This document shows positions 44,703 to 53,651 of a stretch of 64,000 nucleotides of DNA, piece after piece. This stretch comes from Streptomyces sp. NBC_01241 (GTDB lineage: Bacteria > Actinomycetota > Actinomycetes > Streptomycetales > Streptomycetaceae), in assembly GCF_041435435.1 (NCBI RefSeq), contig NZ_CP108494.1, positions 1,736,001 through 1,800,000 on the forward strand, in the 5' to 3' direction. Positions within the stretch are counted from its first letter, which is position 1; every line of letters begins with the position of its first letter. The notes below the pieces were generated by a model. The model was given only the letters and a program-made list of their open reading frames with translations, did no database searches and was not told the origin of the DNA. A program made the position numbers and the translations under genes.

Positions 44703-45250
44703 GCATGTACCTCCCAAAAGGCCCCTCGCGCTCGGCGGGCCAACCGGGAACGCAGCTGTTCACCGGCTCCCGGGGCCCGGCATCGACGGGCGAGTGATCC
44801 GTCAGCGTACGCGAGTTCGGAGCACTCACACGTGGTCCACCTCATACCTCGATGACCCGTGAAGTGTGGCGTACGCCACGCCGGCCGCCGCTCCGAACCC
44901 CTCGGACCTGCACGGACGCCCCTCCTCCGTACCCGGCACAGAAGGTACTCGGCGTCATGCCGCGAGCACGCGCCGGGCCCGCACAGAAGGAGGCCGGTGA
45001 CCGGATGGATACGGTCCGCTTCCGCCTCCCCGGGGCGCCGGAGAAATTCACACCGGCGCCTCCTGCGCTTTTCTGCCCGCGCCCAAACACCCTTCCGAAA
45101 TAAGTGCGAAATCAATAGCGTGGAGACTCCTGAGCGCGCTTCTTCGGATCAGGAATTAAGGGCCGACTGAGACATAGTCCACATCACATCGTCATCACAA
45201 AGAGACCGGATCGACCGGTTCACTCACTAACTCGCTGTAACGTCGATTGG
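44703..45250. other. Divergent intergenic region between MFS and PAP2 genes
   Basis: This 548-bp stretch contains the promoters of the MFS exporter and the PAP2 phosphatase. A perfect 14-bp palindrome is at 44866-44879. The last 150 bases before the PAP2 start are clearly lower in G+C. The possible coding frames here look like antisense or chance, and none has a ribosome site I trust. Confidence 0.5.
44866..44879. promoter_or_regulatory. Perfect 14-bp palindrome upstream of the MFS gene
   Basis: GTGGCGTACGCCAC is self-complementary. It lies about 165 nt upstream of the MFS start. The size fits a small dimeric repressor, but no divergent regulator gene is adjacent. Confidence 0.35.
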
Positions 45251-46279
45251 GTGCGTACCGACATCTTTGCCCGCCTGGACCGGGAGCCGGAGCCGCCGAA
45301 GATAGAGCCGCCGCGGATGAGCCGTCACCGCATCGCTCTCTTCTGCGGGGCGTTGGCGTTCTATCTCGCCATCGTCGTTGCCGTGCTGGTCTCTTCCCGG
45401 CTGGTGGCCCTGGACTGGAAGGTCATGCTCTTCCGGCCGTATCAACAGTGGCCGGAAATCCACGCCTTCCTCGACTACTACATCGTGCTGGGCCAGCGCG
45501 GCCCCACCGCCACCATGGTCGCCTGCTGGCTCGGCTGGCGCTCCTGGCGGCAGCACACGATGCGGCCCCTGCTGACGCTCGGTGCCTCGCTGCTGCTGCT
45601 CAATGTGACGGTCGGCGCGGTCAAGATCGGCCTGGGCCGGCTCGGCCCGCACTACGCGACTCAGATCGGCTCGGCGGAGCTCTTCGCCGGCGGCGATATA
45701 TTTCCCTCGGGCCACACCGCCAACGCCGTCGTGACCTGGGGAATCCTCGCCTATCTGGCGACCACCCCGAGGGCCAGGCGCTATCTGTCGGCCGCCTCGG
45801 CGATCGTCTCGCTCGGCGTCGGGCTCACCACCGTCTACCTCGGTACGCACTGGCTCAGCGATGTACTGCTCGGCTGGACCGCGGGGCTGCTGATCCTGCT
45901 GAGTCTGCCCTGGGTCGAGCCGCTGATCACCCGGGCCGAGGCCTGGATCTTCGCCCAGCGCGAAGCTCTGCGGGGACGCGGCCGTCCCGTTCCTTCCGTG
46001 CCCGTCGCGGCCTGCGGACCCCGGACCGTGGTGCTCCCGCAGCCGGTCGGCGCCACGGCGGAGACCCCGGTACTGGAGCCGGTCGCCGCCGGAGGACACC
46101 CGGCGACCACCACAGGCACGGTCGCGGGTGCCCGCTCGCGGGCGCACCCGGCGGCCCCGTCCCATCTGGTGCGCTCGGAACGGACCCCTGTCACCCCGGC
46201 CGGCAGCCGCCGCCCGCCGCACGCGGACCGTACGCCACGCGGCGGCACGGCCCCGGCCCGCCCGATGTCCGGCGGCTGA
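45251..46279 (+). CDS. PAP2-superfamily membrane phosphatase
   Basis: The protein has 342 residues. About six hydrophobic segments hold the PAP2 catalytic motifs: KIGLGRLGPH (motif 1), PSGHT (motif 2) and YLGTHWLSDVLLGW (motif 3 His and Asp). The enzyme dephosphorylates lipid phosphates such as phosphatidate or undecaprenyl pyrophosphate at the outer face. The C-terminal 100 residues are Pro/Ala/Thr-rich and disordered. Start is uncertain: GTG 45251 has no clear ribosome site, and an internal ATG (MSRHRIALFC, 45317) is possible. A strong terminator follows. Confidence 0.85.
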   Translation: MRTDIFARLDREPEPPKIEPPRMSRHRIALFCGALAFYLAIVVAVLVSSRLVALDWKVMLFRPYQQWPEIHAFLDYYIVLGQRGPTATMVACWLGWRSWRQHTMRPLLTLGASLLLLNVTVGAVKIGLGRLGPHYATQIGSAELFAGGDIFPSGHTANAVVTWGILAYLATTPRARRYLSAASAIVSLGVGLTTVYLGTHWLSDVLLGWTAGLLILLSLPWVEPLITRAEAWIFAQREALRGRGRPVPSVPVAACGPRTVVLPQPVGATAETPVLEPVAAGGHPATTTGTVAGARSRAHPAAPSHLVRSERTPVTPAGSRRPPHADRTPRGGTAPARPMSGG

Positions 46280-46330
46280 ACGCCCCGGAAGCCTTGGGGC
46301 GGCCGGTACGCACAACCACCACCCCGCACC

Positions 46331-46362
46331 GCGAAGGCCCCGACTCCGGTCGGGGCCTTCGC
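46331..46362. terminator. Bidirectional terminator between PAP2 and I78-inhibitor genes
   Basis: A 14-bp perfect stem (46331-46344 with 46349-46362) with a 4-nt loop contains GCGAAGGCCCCGAC. It lies in the gap between convergent genes and can terminate both. Confidence 0.85.
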
Positions 46363-46390
46363 GCATGCCGGGTCCGGGCCGCGCGAAGCC

Positions 46391-46606
46391 TCAGCCCACC
46401 CAGCACCGGGTGACAACGGCATCGTCGACCTCGAAGTTGATCCGTCCGGCCTGGAACTCCATGGTGATGATCGCGCCGGGCGGCAGGGACCTGACGCTGG
46501 TCCAGCCCTGCCTGCGGGCGCGCTGTTCGGCCGCGTCGACGGCGAGGCCTACGTACGCACCGGGCGTGTCGTCGGGCTGGGCGGGAGGGGTCGGTAGGTG
46601 TGCCAT
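46391..46606 (-). CDS. I78-family peptidase-inhibitor-like protein
   Basis: The 71-residue protein reads AVDAAEQRARRQGWTSVRSL, then PPGAIITMEFQAGRINFEVDD. This matches the inhibitor I78 family (GW...VR.L.PG..IT.EF..gR.N). Inhibitors of this family block serine proteases. It has no signal peptide in the form starting at ATG 46606, which is directly behind GAGAGGC. A cytosolic role is therefore likely unless an upstream start is used. Whether it inhibits anything is not shown. Confidence 0.75.
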   Translation of the reverse strand: MAHLPTPPAQPDDTPGAYVGLAVDAAEQRARRQGWTSVRSLPPGAIITMEFQAGRINFEVDDAVVTRCWVG

Positions 46607-47068
46607 GCCTCTCACCGTAGGCGGCCGCGGACCGCGGCGGAAGCCGGGGCGCCGGCCGCCGCACTGCATCCCCGCCTCCCCTGCCGGTCACACTTGTGTC
46701 ACAGGATCACGACACGCCTGCCACGCGCATCACGCCACCCCGACATGCGGTCCGCCACCCGACACACAGTAATCACACAAGCCAGGAAACGATCGTACGG
46801 AAGACCCGAAAACAAAGCAGAATACCCGCTTCCGAGCGGGTGGAATTCTTTCGCCGAATAACCCACGTAAATGAGCATGCCACCGGGAATTCACGCTTCC
46901 TTATGGCAGCCTTATCTTCTCGTCACAAAATCCACACCACAGGCCGGGGATGCCCCCACAGCCGCTCACTGCCGCCCATATAACGGACAACTCGAACCTC
47001 CGCGATGCGTCTGCGAACCGTCCCGACCGCCCCTCGGTCATGCACCGGTCCACGCATCGGTCCCCGCG
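46607..47068. other. Low-G+C intergenic region
   Basis: This 460-bp gap between the inhibitor gene and the WYL regulator is clearly less G+C-rich around 46730-46930 than the surroundings. It has a small hairpin (46824-46841, ACCCGCT/AGCGGGT) followed by a short T-rich stretch. No convincing ORF or known RNA motif is seen. It could contain an upstream regulatory element or a small RNA. Confidence 0.4.
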
Positions 47069-48052
47069 TCAGGACGGCTGTGGTGGCAGCGTTCGGTCCA
47101 GGGCCCGGGAGAGCCGGTCCCTGGCCACCCTGATCGCGTCCTTGAGCTCCGGCGGTTCCACGACCTCGAAGTCGATTCCCAGCAGCATGACGTGGATGAC
47201 CAGCACATCGAGACCGGCGGCCCCTGTGCGCAGCAGACAGCTGTCGGCGCCGTCCGCCTCCAGCACCCCGGAGGTCGGCGAGATCCGCTCGGCCGCGTGC
47301 TCGATCCCGGTCTTCAGCCGGATCACCGCGCGGCTCGCGTACACGGTGGTGGAGATCCCCTTCGAGACGTAGGCGGCCAGATCCTCGGCCGGTGCGGCGC
47401 GGGGGACGAATCGGGGGCCGTGCGGCGGCGTGGGGGTGATCCGGTCCGCGCGGAACGTCCGCCAGTCCGCACGGTCCAGGTCCCAGGCGACGAGATACCA
47501 GCGGCGCTCGGTACACACCAGCCGGTGCGGTTCGACGGTCCGGCGCGATGCGGAACCGGAGTGGTCCCGGTACGCGAAGCGCAGCCGCTCGCTGTCCCGG
47601 CAGGCTCCGGCCAGTTCGGTGAGGACCCCCGGATCGGCGGTGGACGCGCCGGGGCCGCGGAGCAGCGGCACGGTAAAGGTGTTCAGCGCACTCACCCGGC
47701 GCCGGAGCCGGTCCGGCAGCACCTGTTCGAGCTTGGCCAGGGCGCGTACGGACGTCTCGCCGATGCCCTCGACGCCGTTGCCCGCCGCGGTGCGCAGCCC
47801 CACGGCGACGGCGACGGCCTCCTCGTCGTCGAGGAGCAGCGGCGGCAGCTGGGCACCGGCACCGAGCTGGTATCCGCCGCCGGTGCCGGGGCCGGCATGG
47901 ACCGGGTAGCCGAGTTCGCGCAGCTTGGCGACGTCACGCCGGACGGTCCGCGGGGTGACGCCGAGCCGTTCGGCGAGATCGGCGCCCGCCCAGTCCCGGT
48001 GCGCCTGGAGCAGTGAGAGCAGGCGCAGCAGCCGTGCCGAGGTCTCCAACAT
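47069..48052 (-). CDS. DeoR-type HTH / WYL-domain transcriptional regulator
   Basis: The protein has 327 residues. An N-terminal HTH (LLSLLQAHRDWAGADLAERLGVTPRTVRRDVAKLRELGYPVHAG) is followed by a WYL domain (RFAYRDHSGSASRRTVEP, RRWYLVAWDLDRADWRTFRADRI) and a C-terminal WCX-like part. WYL regulators bind nucleic acids or nucleotides and control DNA-damage, defence or metabolic genes. ATG 48052 lacks a clear ribosome site and could be leaderless. Its targets are not evident from neighbours. Confidence 0.88.
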   Translation of the reverse strand: MLETSARLLRLLSLLQAHRDWAGADLAERLGVTPRTVRRDVAKLRELGYPVHAGPGTGGGYQLGAGAQLPPLLLDDEEAVAVAVGLRTAAGNGVEGIGETSVRALAKLEQVLPDRLRRRVSALNTFTVPLLRGPGASTADPGVLTELAGACRDSERLRFAYRDHSGSASRRTVEPHRLVCTERRWYLVAWDLDRADWRTFRADRITPTPPHGPRFVPRAAPAEDLAAYVSKGISTTVYASRAVIRLKTGIEHAAERISPTSGVLEADGADSCLLRTGAAGLDVLVIHVMLLGIDFEVVEPPELKDAIRVARDRLSRALDRTLPPQPS

Positions 48053-48110
48053 GGGGGCGAGTCTGCCAAAGGTTGCGGACAGCCTCGGTCCGCAACCGAC
48101 CGCCGACGGC

Positions 48111-49043
48111 CTACCGGGCCTGTGCCGGGTCCGGTTCGATCCGTACGCACAGGTCGTTGTCGCCCGAGTAGCAGGGAGTCGCGCGGACGCCCTCTCCGGC
48201 GCTGCGGCCGGGATAGACAAAGCTGTTCCTGCGGTCCCAGACATCGTCGAGGATGCGCGAGATCCGTACATCGCCGGCCGGCCTGCCGGCCGCCTGCTTC
48301 CCGTCGGTCCGAGTCCGCTCGGAGGGCTCCTGGGCGCCGGCCGTCCCTGGCACGAGCCAGAGCGTCCACAGCTGCTGCCCGGTGACCGGACCGGTGCCCA
48401 GCCGGTCGAGGGGAAGCGTGAAGGAGAACGTCCCCTCCTTCCCGGTGACCGGCACCCGGCAGGTCCGGTCGGGAGCACCCGTCAGTCGCGCCTCGACGCG
48501 GGCGTCGTCGCCGAGGGCGGTCCCGTACAGCGCGCCCTCCACGGTTATCGCGTCCCCGTCGAAGGTGACCGGCCCGGCCTCGGCGTGCGGTGAGCGGATC
48601 CAGCAACGCACCGCGAGCCGGCCGTCGGCGGTCGGGTACGGGATACGGACCGCGATCCGCCCGGTGTCGGGTGTGCGGTCCATCAGGAGCCGGATGTCCC
48701 GGATCCCGGGCCGCACGGCCACCGCCCCGTCGTCGTCGGTGCCCGGCGCACGCACATGGACGTCCCAGCGGCCCTCGGCGGGCTCCACGGTGCTCGCCAG
48801 CACCGCTCGCAGCCGTCCCTCGCCGAGCGGGGTCAGGGGCAGTCGTACGGAGGTGCCGTCGCCGCCCTTGTCCTTGGCGCCGCGCAGCCGGAGCAGCAGT
48901 TCGGGCGCCTCCCCGTCCTCGTACCTTTCGGGCCTCTCGGGCCTTTCGGGGCCGGGGCCGAGATGCAGGTCGAAGACGATCCCGCCGTCGGCGTCCGCGG
49001 TGCAGTCGGCTTGCGGTGCCGGGTGCTCTGTGGAGACGGTCAT
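48111..49043 (-). CDS. Hypothetical protein coupled to a glycosyltransferase
   Basis: The 310-residue, acidic, beta-rich predicted protein contains repeated short beta motifs (ELLLRLRGAKDKGG, RWDVHVRAPGTDDDG, DGDAITVEGALYGTALGDDARVEARLTG). No signal peptide, membrane segment or known domain is visible. Its ATG overlaps the stop of the upstream glycosyltransferase by 4 nt, so it is translationally coupled. I recall glycosyltransferase companions of this type in Streptomyces but no function. A role in polysaccharide or cell-surface assembly is inference. Confidence 0.65.
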   Translation of the reverse strand: MTVSTEHPAPQADCTADADGGIVFDLHLGPGPERPERPERYEDGEAPELLLRLRGAKDKGGDGTSVRLPLTPLGEGRLRAVLASTVEPAEGRWDVHVRAPGTDDDGAVAVRPGIRDIRLLMDRTPDTGRIAVRIPYPTADGRLAVRCWIRSPHAEAGPVTFDGDAITVEGALYGTALGDDARVEARLTGAPDRTCRVPVTGKEGTFSFTLPLDRLGTGPVTGQQLWTLWLVPGTAGAQEPSERTRTDGKQAAGRPAGDVRISRILDDVWDRRNSFVYPGRSAGEGVRATPCYSGDNDLCVRIEPDPAQAR

Positions 49044-50323
49044 GCGGGGTTCCCCTTGCGAATGACATCGGCGGCCTTGTGGCGCAGGGCGTACGCCCCG
49101 TCCAGCACGGTGCCGCGGGCGCGGTGCAGTGTGGTGCGCAGAGCGCCGTGCGCGCGGTCGCGCGGGGTTCGGGAGGCGAGTTCGGCGAAGAGCCGTTCGT
49201 GGCGTTCGGCGATCCGCGACGGGTCGAACCGCTCTGCCGCGGCCCGCGCGGCGCGCCCCGAGCGGCGCCGTGCTTCGTCGTCGTCGATCAGACCGAGCAG
49301 GGCACCCGTCACCGCCGCCGCGTCACCGACCGGCACCAGGCGTCCGTCGGTGCCGTCCTCGATGATCTCGCGGGGTCCGTGCGGGCAGTCGGTGGCGACG
49401 ACCGGCAGTCCGCAGCGCATCGCCTCGACGATGGTCATGCCGAAGGACTCGCGGTCCGAGGTGACCGCGGCGATCGCGCCCTTCGGCCACTCGGCTTCCA
49501 GCGGGTTGACCGGCCCCATCAGGAACACGTGGTTGTGCAGGCCGAGTTCACCGATGAGCGCGAGCAGCGCCAGGCGCTCGTTCCCCGTCGCGTCGCCGCC
49601 GCCGTAGATGCGCAGCCGCCAGTCCGGTCGGGCGGCGACCACACCGGCGAACGCCCGGACGAGGAGGTCGTACCGCTTGACCTTGTGCAGCCGTCCTGCG
49701 GCGATCACCCATTTACCGGTGCCGTCGGCGGGCGCGATCGCGGGCGCGGGCACGCCGTTGGGGATGGACTCGATCCGTACGCCGGGCAGCTTGAACCCGC
49801 TCCGGTAGGCGCGGGCGTCGGCCTCGGTAACGGTGGTGAGTGCGTCGAGCAGGGCGTAGCGGTGCCCGATCTCGCGGCGCAGCCGGTAACTGTGGCTGTC
49901 GAGGGTGAGGTGCTCCTGCCCGATCAGGACCGGGCCGCGCCGGGTCTGCCTGCTGATCTGCACATTGAGCCCGGGCCGGGTTCCGACCACCACATCCGCG
50001 TCCATGGAGCGCAGATGGTCCGCCACCCGTGCGTCGGTCAGCCTGCTGTACTGCCGGTACCTGCTGTCGCCGCGTGGGAACACGGTTGCGGGGCGGGCGT
50101 GTTCGGCCGCGTCGCCGTCGTACGCCGGACTCTTCTTCCGCAGGTCGACGAGGTGGTTCAGGCGCACGCCCGCAGGGGGTCCCAGCGCGGGGACGTCCCG
50201 GTGCCGGAAGACGGACACGATCTCGATGTCATGGTGCTCGGCCAGGGCCCCGGCGAGATTGAACGTCGTACGGATGGTGCCCCCGACTCCGTAGGCGTTG
50301 TGGAGCAGGAACGAAATATGCAT
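49040..50323 (-). CDS. Family 4 (GT-B) glycosyltransferase
   Basis: The 427-residue protein has the N-terminal fold HISFLLHNAYGVGGTIRTTFNLAGAL. The C-terminal nucleotide-sugar domain contains VIAAGRLHKVKRYDLLVRAF and the retaining EX7E motif ESFGMTIVEAM, then GLPVVATDCPHGPREIIEDG. No membrane segment is seen. It is the first gene of a two-gene operon with the hypothetical protein. Its start region is striking: an 8-bp tandem repeat of nearly 13 units begins 22 nt upstream of ATG 50323. The donor and acceptor are unknown; teichuronic- or capsule-type glycans are possible. Confidence 0.88.
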   Translation of the reverse strand: MHISFLLHNAYGVGGTIRTTFNLAGALAEHHDIEIVSVFRHRDVPALGPPAGVRLNHLVDLRKKSPAYDGDAAEHARPATVFPRGDSRYRQYSRLTDARVADHLRSMDADVVVGTRPGLNVQISRQTRRGPVLIGQEHLTLDSHSYRLRREIGHRYALLDALTTVTEADARAYRSGFKLPGVRIESIPNGVPAPAIAPADGTGKWVIAAGRLHKVKRYDLLVRAFAGVVAARPDWRLRIYGGGDATGNERLALLALIGELGLHNHVFLMGPVNPLEAEWPKGAIAAVTSDRESFGMTIVEAMRCGLPVVATDCPHGPREIIEDGTDGRLVPVGDAAAVTGALLGLIDDDEARRRSGRAARAAAERFDPSRIAERHERLFAELASRTPRDRAHGALRTTLHRARGTVLDGAYALRHKAADVIRKGNPA

Positions 50324-50778
50324 GAATCGCCACGTCTCCCGGTTCGGCTGGTCGGCTGGTCGGCTGGTCGGCTGGTCGGCTGGTCGGCTGGTCGGCTGGT
50401 CGGCTGGTCGGCTGGTCGGCTGGTCGGCTGGTCGGCTGGTCGGCTGCGAACGACACGTGCCATGACGACGGAGTGGCCGGTGTGCGGTTCACTCCGGGAC
50501 CAGCCGGATTCAGCCACTTTCACTTTCACCTGTTTTCCCGCTTTGTCGACGTATCAGCGAACCGGCCCACAGTCGAGTCGACCACATCACCGCGCGGAAA
50601 ACGCGGAAAATCTGGATGAACAGGTCGCAAGCGGCCCTTCCGATCCCGGGATTCACCCTCTGCTCCGGTTGGTTCGATTACGTTCCCTTTCTCGCGTGAC
50701 CCCGGCCACGGATCGCCCGTTGTCTTCTTCATGAGCCGGGAACCGCCCGGCGCACGCACCGAGTTCGAGGAGCCAACC
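50324..50778. other. Intergenic region between divergent glycosyltransferase and hypothetical genes
   Basis: This 455-bp region carries the 8-bp tandem array (50345-50446) next to the glycosyltransferase start. A lower-G+C stretch follows (50510-50730) that likely contains both promoters. The sequence upstream of 50779 could be read as a longer N terminus, but the GAGGAG site is placed for GTG 50779. Confidence 0.5.
50345..50446. repeat. 8-bp tandem repeat array in the glycosyltransferase 5' region
   Basis: CGGCTGGT is repeated exactly 12 times from 50345 to 50440, followed by a partial CGGCTG. It starts 22 nt upstream of the glycosyltransferase ATG, so it lies in the leader or promoter. Because 8 is not a multiple of 3, changes in copy number would shift the frame of any upstream translation and change the spacing of upstream sites. 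Confidence 0.95.
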
Positions 50779-51570
50779 GTGCCGCGCATGCTCGACGTCA
50801 GCGAGGACGTACGCGCCGAGATCGGCGATGCCGAAGCCGACCGGCTGCTCGTCGGCGACAACACCCCAGGCAGTTACGACTGCACCTCCTGCCGCACCCC
50901 CGGCGACTCCGAACAGGAACGCACCAGCACGGTTCTCTTCGTCGGTGACGAGACCGCCGTCCTCGCCTTCGCGCACGCGACCTGCATCCCCTCGCAGGTC
51001 GTCCAGGTCGCCGAGGATCAGCTTCAGGGCGCGGTACGCAGCATCACCGGCGGCGACGCGGAGCACCGGGAGTACCCGGAGGACCCCGGCACCGAACAGG
51101 CCGTCCTCGGGATCACCAGCGGCCTCGTCCTGATCGACGACGAGGTCCACCCGGCCCTCGTCGTCGAGCCGACCGGCCCGATCGCCCGTCCGGGCACCGA
51201 TGGCAGCCGGGGGGACGAATTCCTCCAGCTGCTGCTGGAGCAGGGCTTCCAGCCGGTCCATCGGATGGACCGGCTGCCCACGGTGCTGCACGGCTGGTCG
51301 ATCCTGCTCGCGATGGGCCAGCTGCACGCCGTGCTCCAGCCGGGCACCGATGGCGGCGCGCCGGTCGCCTGGTGGCAGGCACATGCGCCGCTCCAGGTCA
51401 CCGAGGGCTGGCGGACCACGGCCAACAAGTCGCAGACCGTGCTCGTCTTCGCCGCCCCGGCGGGGGTGATCGGCCAGCAGCCCCGCGAGGACCTGCTGCG
51501 CGACGCGCTGGACAAGGCCGCCGCCGGCGGGCTCCTGGTCGCCGCCGCGATGCCGCTGGCCGGGACCTGA
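50779..51570 (+). CDS. Conserved Streptomyces hypothetical protein
   Basis: The 263-residue protein starts at GTG 50779, which has GAGGAG 6 nt upstream, in preference to the unsupported ATG at 50731. It contains SYDCTSCRTPGDS (CxxC), TVLFVGDETAVLAFAHATCIPSQVV, GFQPVHRMDRLP and WSILLAMGQLHAVLQPG. The CxxC and C-P residues may bind a metal. No membrane segment or known domain. I recall it as a conserved gene beside der in Streptomyces, but its function is unknown. Confidence 0.75.
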   Translation: MPRMLDVSEDVRAEIGDAEADRLLVGDNTPGSYDCTSCRTPGDSEQERTSTVLFVGDETAVLAFAHATCIPSQVVQVAEDQLQGAVRSITGGDAEHREYPEDPGTEQAVLGITSGLVLIDDEVHPALVVEPTGPIARPGTDGSRGDEFLQLLLEQGFQPVHRMDRLPTVLHGWSILLAMGQLHAVLQPGTDGGAPVAWWQAHAPLQVTEGWRTTANKSQTVLVFAAPAGVIGQQPREDLLRDALDKAAAGGLLVAAAMPLAGT

Positions 51571-51707
51571 CCGTGGCCGTCGGCACCTCGCACCTGCGGC
51601 GAACAGCTATTTCTCCGCCGGGCCCGCATCCGACGGCCAGTGGGGTCGTTGGCACATACGTGCACTCATACGACTCCTCCCGCCAGCGCCCGAGCCCGAT
51701 CCCTGCC

Positions 51708-52052
51708 ATGCGCCCCGCGCAGGACCCCTCGGGCGGTCAGTCCCACACCCCGATCTACGACGCGCTGTACTCCGAGTACCGCCGGTCGTTCCGGGCGCTG
51801 CCGGGTGATCGTAGCGGCGAGGAGAATCTCGGCTTCGTGGCCTTCGGCAGCGGGTGGTCCGGCAGTCGCATGCCGCTGAGCAGCCACTCCGGTCACTCCG
51901 GCGCCCTCTCGGTACACAGCGGGGTCACGGGACACACCGGCGGCACGAGCACGCACACCAGCGGTCTCGGTTCCTGGCAGCGGGTGGGGCGGCACTCCGG
52001 GCGGTCCCAGCCCGCGGCTCTGCCCCCGGGATCGGGATCGCGAGGGGCCTGA
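51708..52052 (+). CDS. Hypothetical protein with Ser/Gly/His-rich tail
   Basis: This predicted protein of about 114 residues begins MRPAQDPSGGQSHTPIYDAL. It continues YSEYRRSFRALPGDRSGEENLGFVAFG and ends in a low-complexity tail (SHSGHSGALSVHSGVTGH). The YDALYxEYRRSFRALPGDRxGEENLGF stretch looks conserved. No ribosome site clearly marks the start; ATG 51708 is one option, and GTG 51660 would add 16 residues. It is followed by a strong hairpin. The function is unknown. Confidence 0.55.
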   Translation: MRPAQDPSGGQSHTPIYDALYSEYRRSFRALPGDRSGEENLGFVAFGSGWSGSRMPLSSHSGHSGALSVHSGVTGHTGGTSTHTSGLGSWQRVGRHSGRSQPAALPPGSGSRGA

Positions 52053-52054
52053 CT

Positions 52055-52106
52055 ACGACGGAGCCCCGGACCGTTTCGGATGCGAAACGGTCCGGGGCTC
52101 CGTCGT
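52055..52106. terminator. Perfect 24-bp stem between convergent genes
   Basis: A 24-bp perfect inverted repeat (52055-52078 with 52083-52106, 4-nt loop) lies immediately after the hypothetical gene stop and 12 nt before the der stop on the other strand. It is a strong bidirectional terminator. Confidence 0.9.
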
Positions 52107-52118
52107 GGGGCCTGCGTG

Positions 52119-53588
52119 CTACTTGTTGCGGCCACGCTTCTCGCGCACCCGCACCGAGATGTGGATCGGGGTGCCCTCGAAGCCGAACTCCTCGCGCAGC
52201 CGGCGCTCGACGAAGCGTCGGTAGCCGTGCTCCAGGAAGCCCGAGGAGAACAGCACGAAGCGCGGCGGCTTGGTGCCCGCCTGGGTACCGAAGAGGATCC
52301 GGGGCTGCTTGCCGCCGCGGACGGGGTGCGGGTGCGAGGCGACGACCTCGCCGAGGAAGGCGTTCAGCCGGCCGGTGGGGACGCGGGTCTCCCAGCCGGC
52401 GAGGGCGGTCTGGATCGCCGGGACCAGCTTCTCCATGTGCCTGCCGGTGACGGCGGAGACGTTGACCCGCGGGGCCCACGCGATCTGCGCGAGCTCCGTC
52501 TCGATCTCGCGCTCCAGGTAGTAGCGGCGCTCCTCGTCGAGGGTGTCCCACTTGTTGTACGCGATCACCAGGGCACGCCCGGCCTCCACGGCCATGGTGA
52601 TGATGCGCTGGTCCTGGACGCTGATGGACTCGCCGGCGTCGATCAGGATGACGGCGACCTCGGCCTTCTCCACGGCGGCGGCGGTACGCAGCGAGGCGTA
52701 GTAGTCCGCGCCCTCCTGGAGGTGGACGCGGCGGCGGATACCCGCCGTGTCGATGAACTTCCAGGTGATGCCGCCGAGCTCGATCAGCTCGTCGACCGGG
52801 TCACGGGTGGTGCCCGCGAGCTCGTTGACGACGACGCGGTCCTCGTTCGCCACCTTGTTCAGCAGCGAGGACTTGCCGACGTTCGGACGGCCGATGAGCG
52901 CGATCCGGCGCGGTCCGCCGACGGCGGTGCCGAAGCGCTGCGCCGGCGCCTCGGGAAGAGCTTCGAGCACCGCGTCGAGCAGGTCGCCCGTGCCGCGGCC
53001 GTGCAGCGAGGAGACCGGGTGCGGCTCGCCGAGGCCCAGCGACCAGAGCGCGGTGGCGTCCGCCTCGCCGCTCTGCCCGTCGACCTTGTTGGCGCACAGC
53101 ACGACGGGCTTGCCGGCCCGGCGCAGCAGCTTGACGACGGCCTCGTCGGTGTCGGTCGCGCCGACCGTCGAGTCGACCACGAAGACGACCGCGTCCGCCG
53201 CTTCGATGGCGTACTCGGCCTGGGCGGCGACGGAGGCGTCGATGCCCAGTACGTCCTGTTCCCAGCCGCCGGTGTCGACGACCTTGAAGCGGCGGCCCGC
53301 CCATTCGGCCTCGTAGGTGACGCGGTCGCGGGTGACGCCCGGCTTGTCCTCGACGACCGCCTCGCGGCGGCCGATGATCCGGTTCACCAGCGTCGACTTG
53401 CCGACATTGGGGCGGCCGACGACGGCGAGCACGGGAAGCGGTCCGTGACCGGCCTCACCGATCGCGCCCTCGACCTCTTCGGCGTCGAAGCCCTCCTCCG
53501 CGGCGAGCTCCATGAACTCCGCGTACTCGGCGTCGCCAAGCGCTCCGTGCTCGTGGTCCGAGCCGTCGGAGTGAATCTGGTCGTTCAT
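52119..53588 (-). CDS. der: Ribosome biogenesis GTPase Der (EngA)
   Basis: The 489-residue protein has an acidic N-terminal extension and two tandem GTPase domains ([17 protein letters not shown] with DTGGWE and [20 protein letters not shown] with DTAGIRRR and NKWD). A C-terminal KH-like domain follows ([17 protein letters not shown]). Der is needed for 50S ribosome assembly and is essential. ATG 53588 has GAGGAA 9 nt upstream. The downstream genes (plsC-like, cmk, tyrA, aroH) read the same way and sit upstream in transcription order, consistent with a conserved cluster. Confidence 0.96.
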   Translation of the reverse strand: MNDQIHSDGSDHEHGALGDAEYAEFMELAAEEGFDAEEVEGAIGEAGHGPLPVLAVVGRPNVGKSTLVNRIIGRREAVVEDKPGVTRDRVTYEAEWAGRRFKVVDTGGWEQDVLGIDASVAAQAEYAIEAADAVVFVVDSTVGATDTDEAVVKLLRRAGKPVVLCANKVDGQSGEADATALWSLGLGEPHPVSSLHGRGTGDLLDAVLEALPEAPAQRFGTAVGGPRRIALIGRPNVGKSSLLNKVANEDRVVVNELAGTTRDPVDELIELGGITWKFIDTAGIRRRVHLQEGADYYASLRTAAAVEKAEVAVILIDAGESISVQDQRIITMAVEAGRALVIAYNKWDTLDEERRYYLEREIETELAQIAWAPRVNVSAVTGRHMEKLVPAIQTALAGWETRVPTGRLNAFLGEVVASHPHPVRGGKQPRILFGTQAGTKPPRFVLFSSGFLEHGYRRFVERRLREEFGFEGTPIHISVRVREKRGRNK

Positions 53589-53651
53589 GAAGTCCGTTCC
53601 TCTTTGCGTCATCATCGATGGGCCACGACCACGCGGCCCACTACTCAAGTC

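Noticed and set aside
44842..45170. Short frames in the MFS/PAP2 gap
   Set aside because: No ribosome sites, no conserved-looking residues, and frames are open on both strands, as expected by chance in G+C-rich DNA.
50345..50446. Possible CRISPR array
   Set aside because: Units are 8 bp and directly adjacent with no spacers, so this is a simple tandem repeat.
50158..50529. Repetitive protein (PADQPTSR units) encoded by the 8-bp array
   Set aside because: Any frame through the array gives a periodic peptide; there is no ribosome site and the array is better explained as leader DNA.
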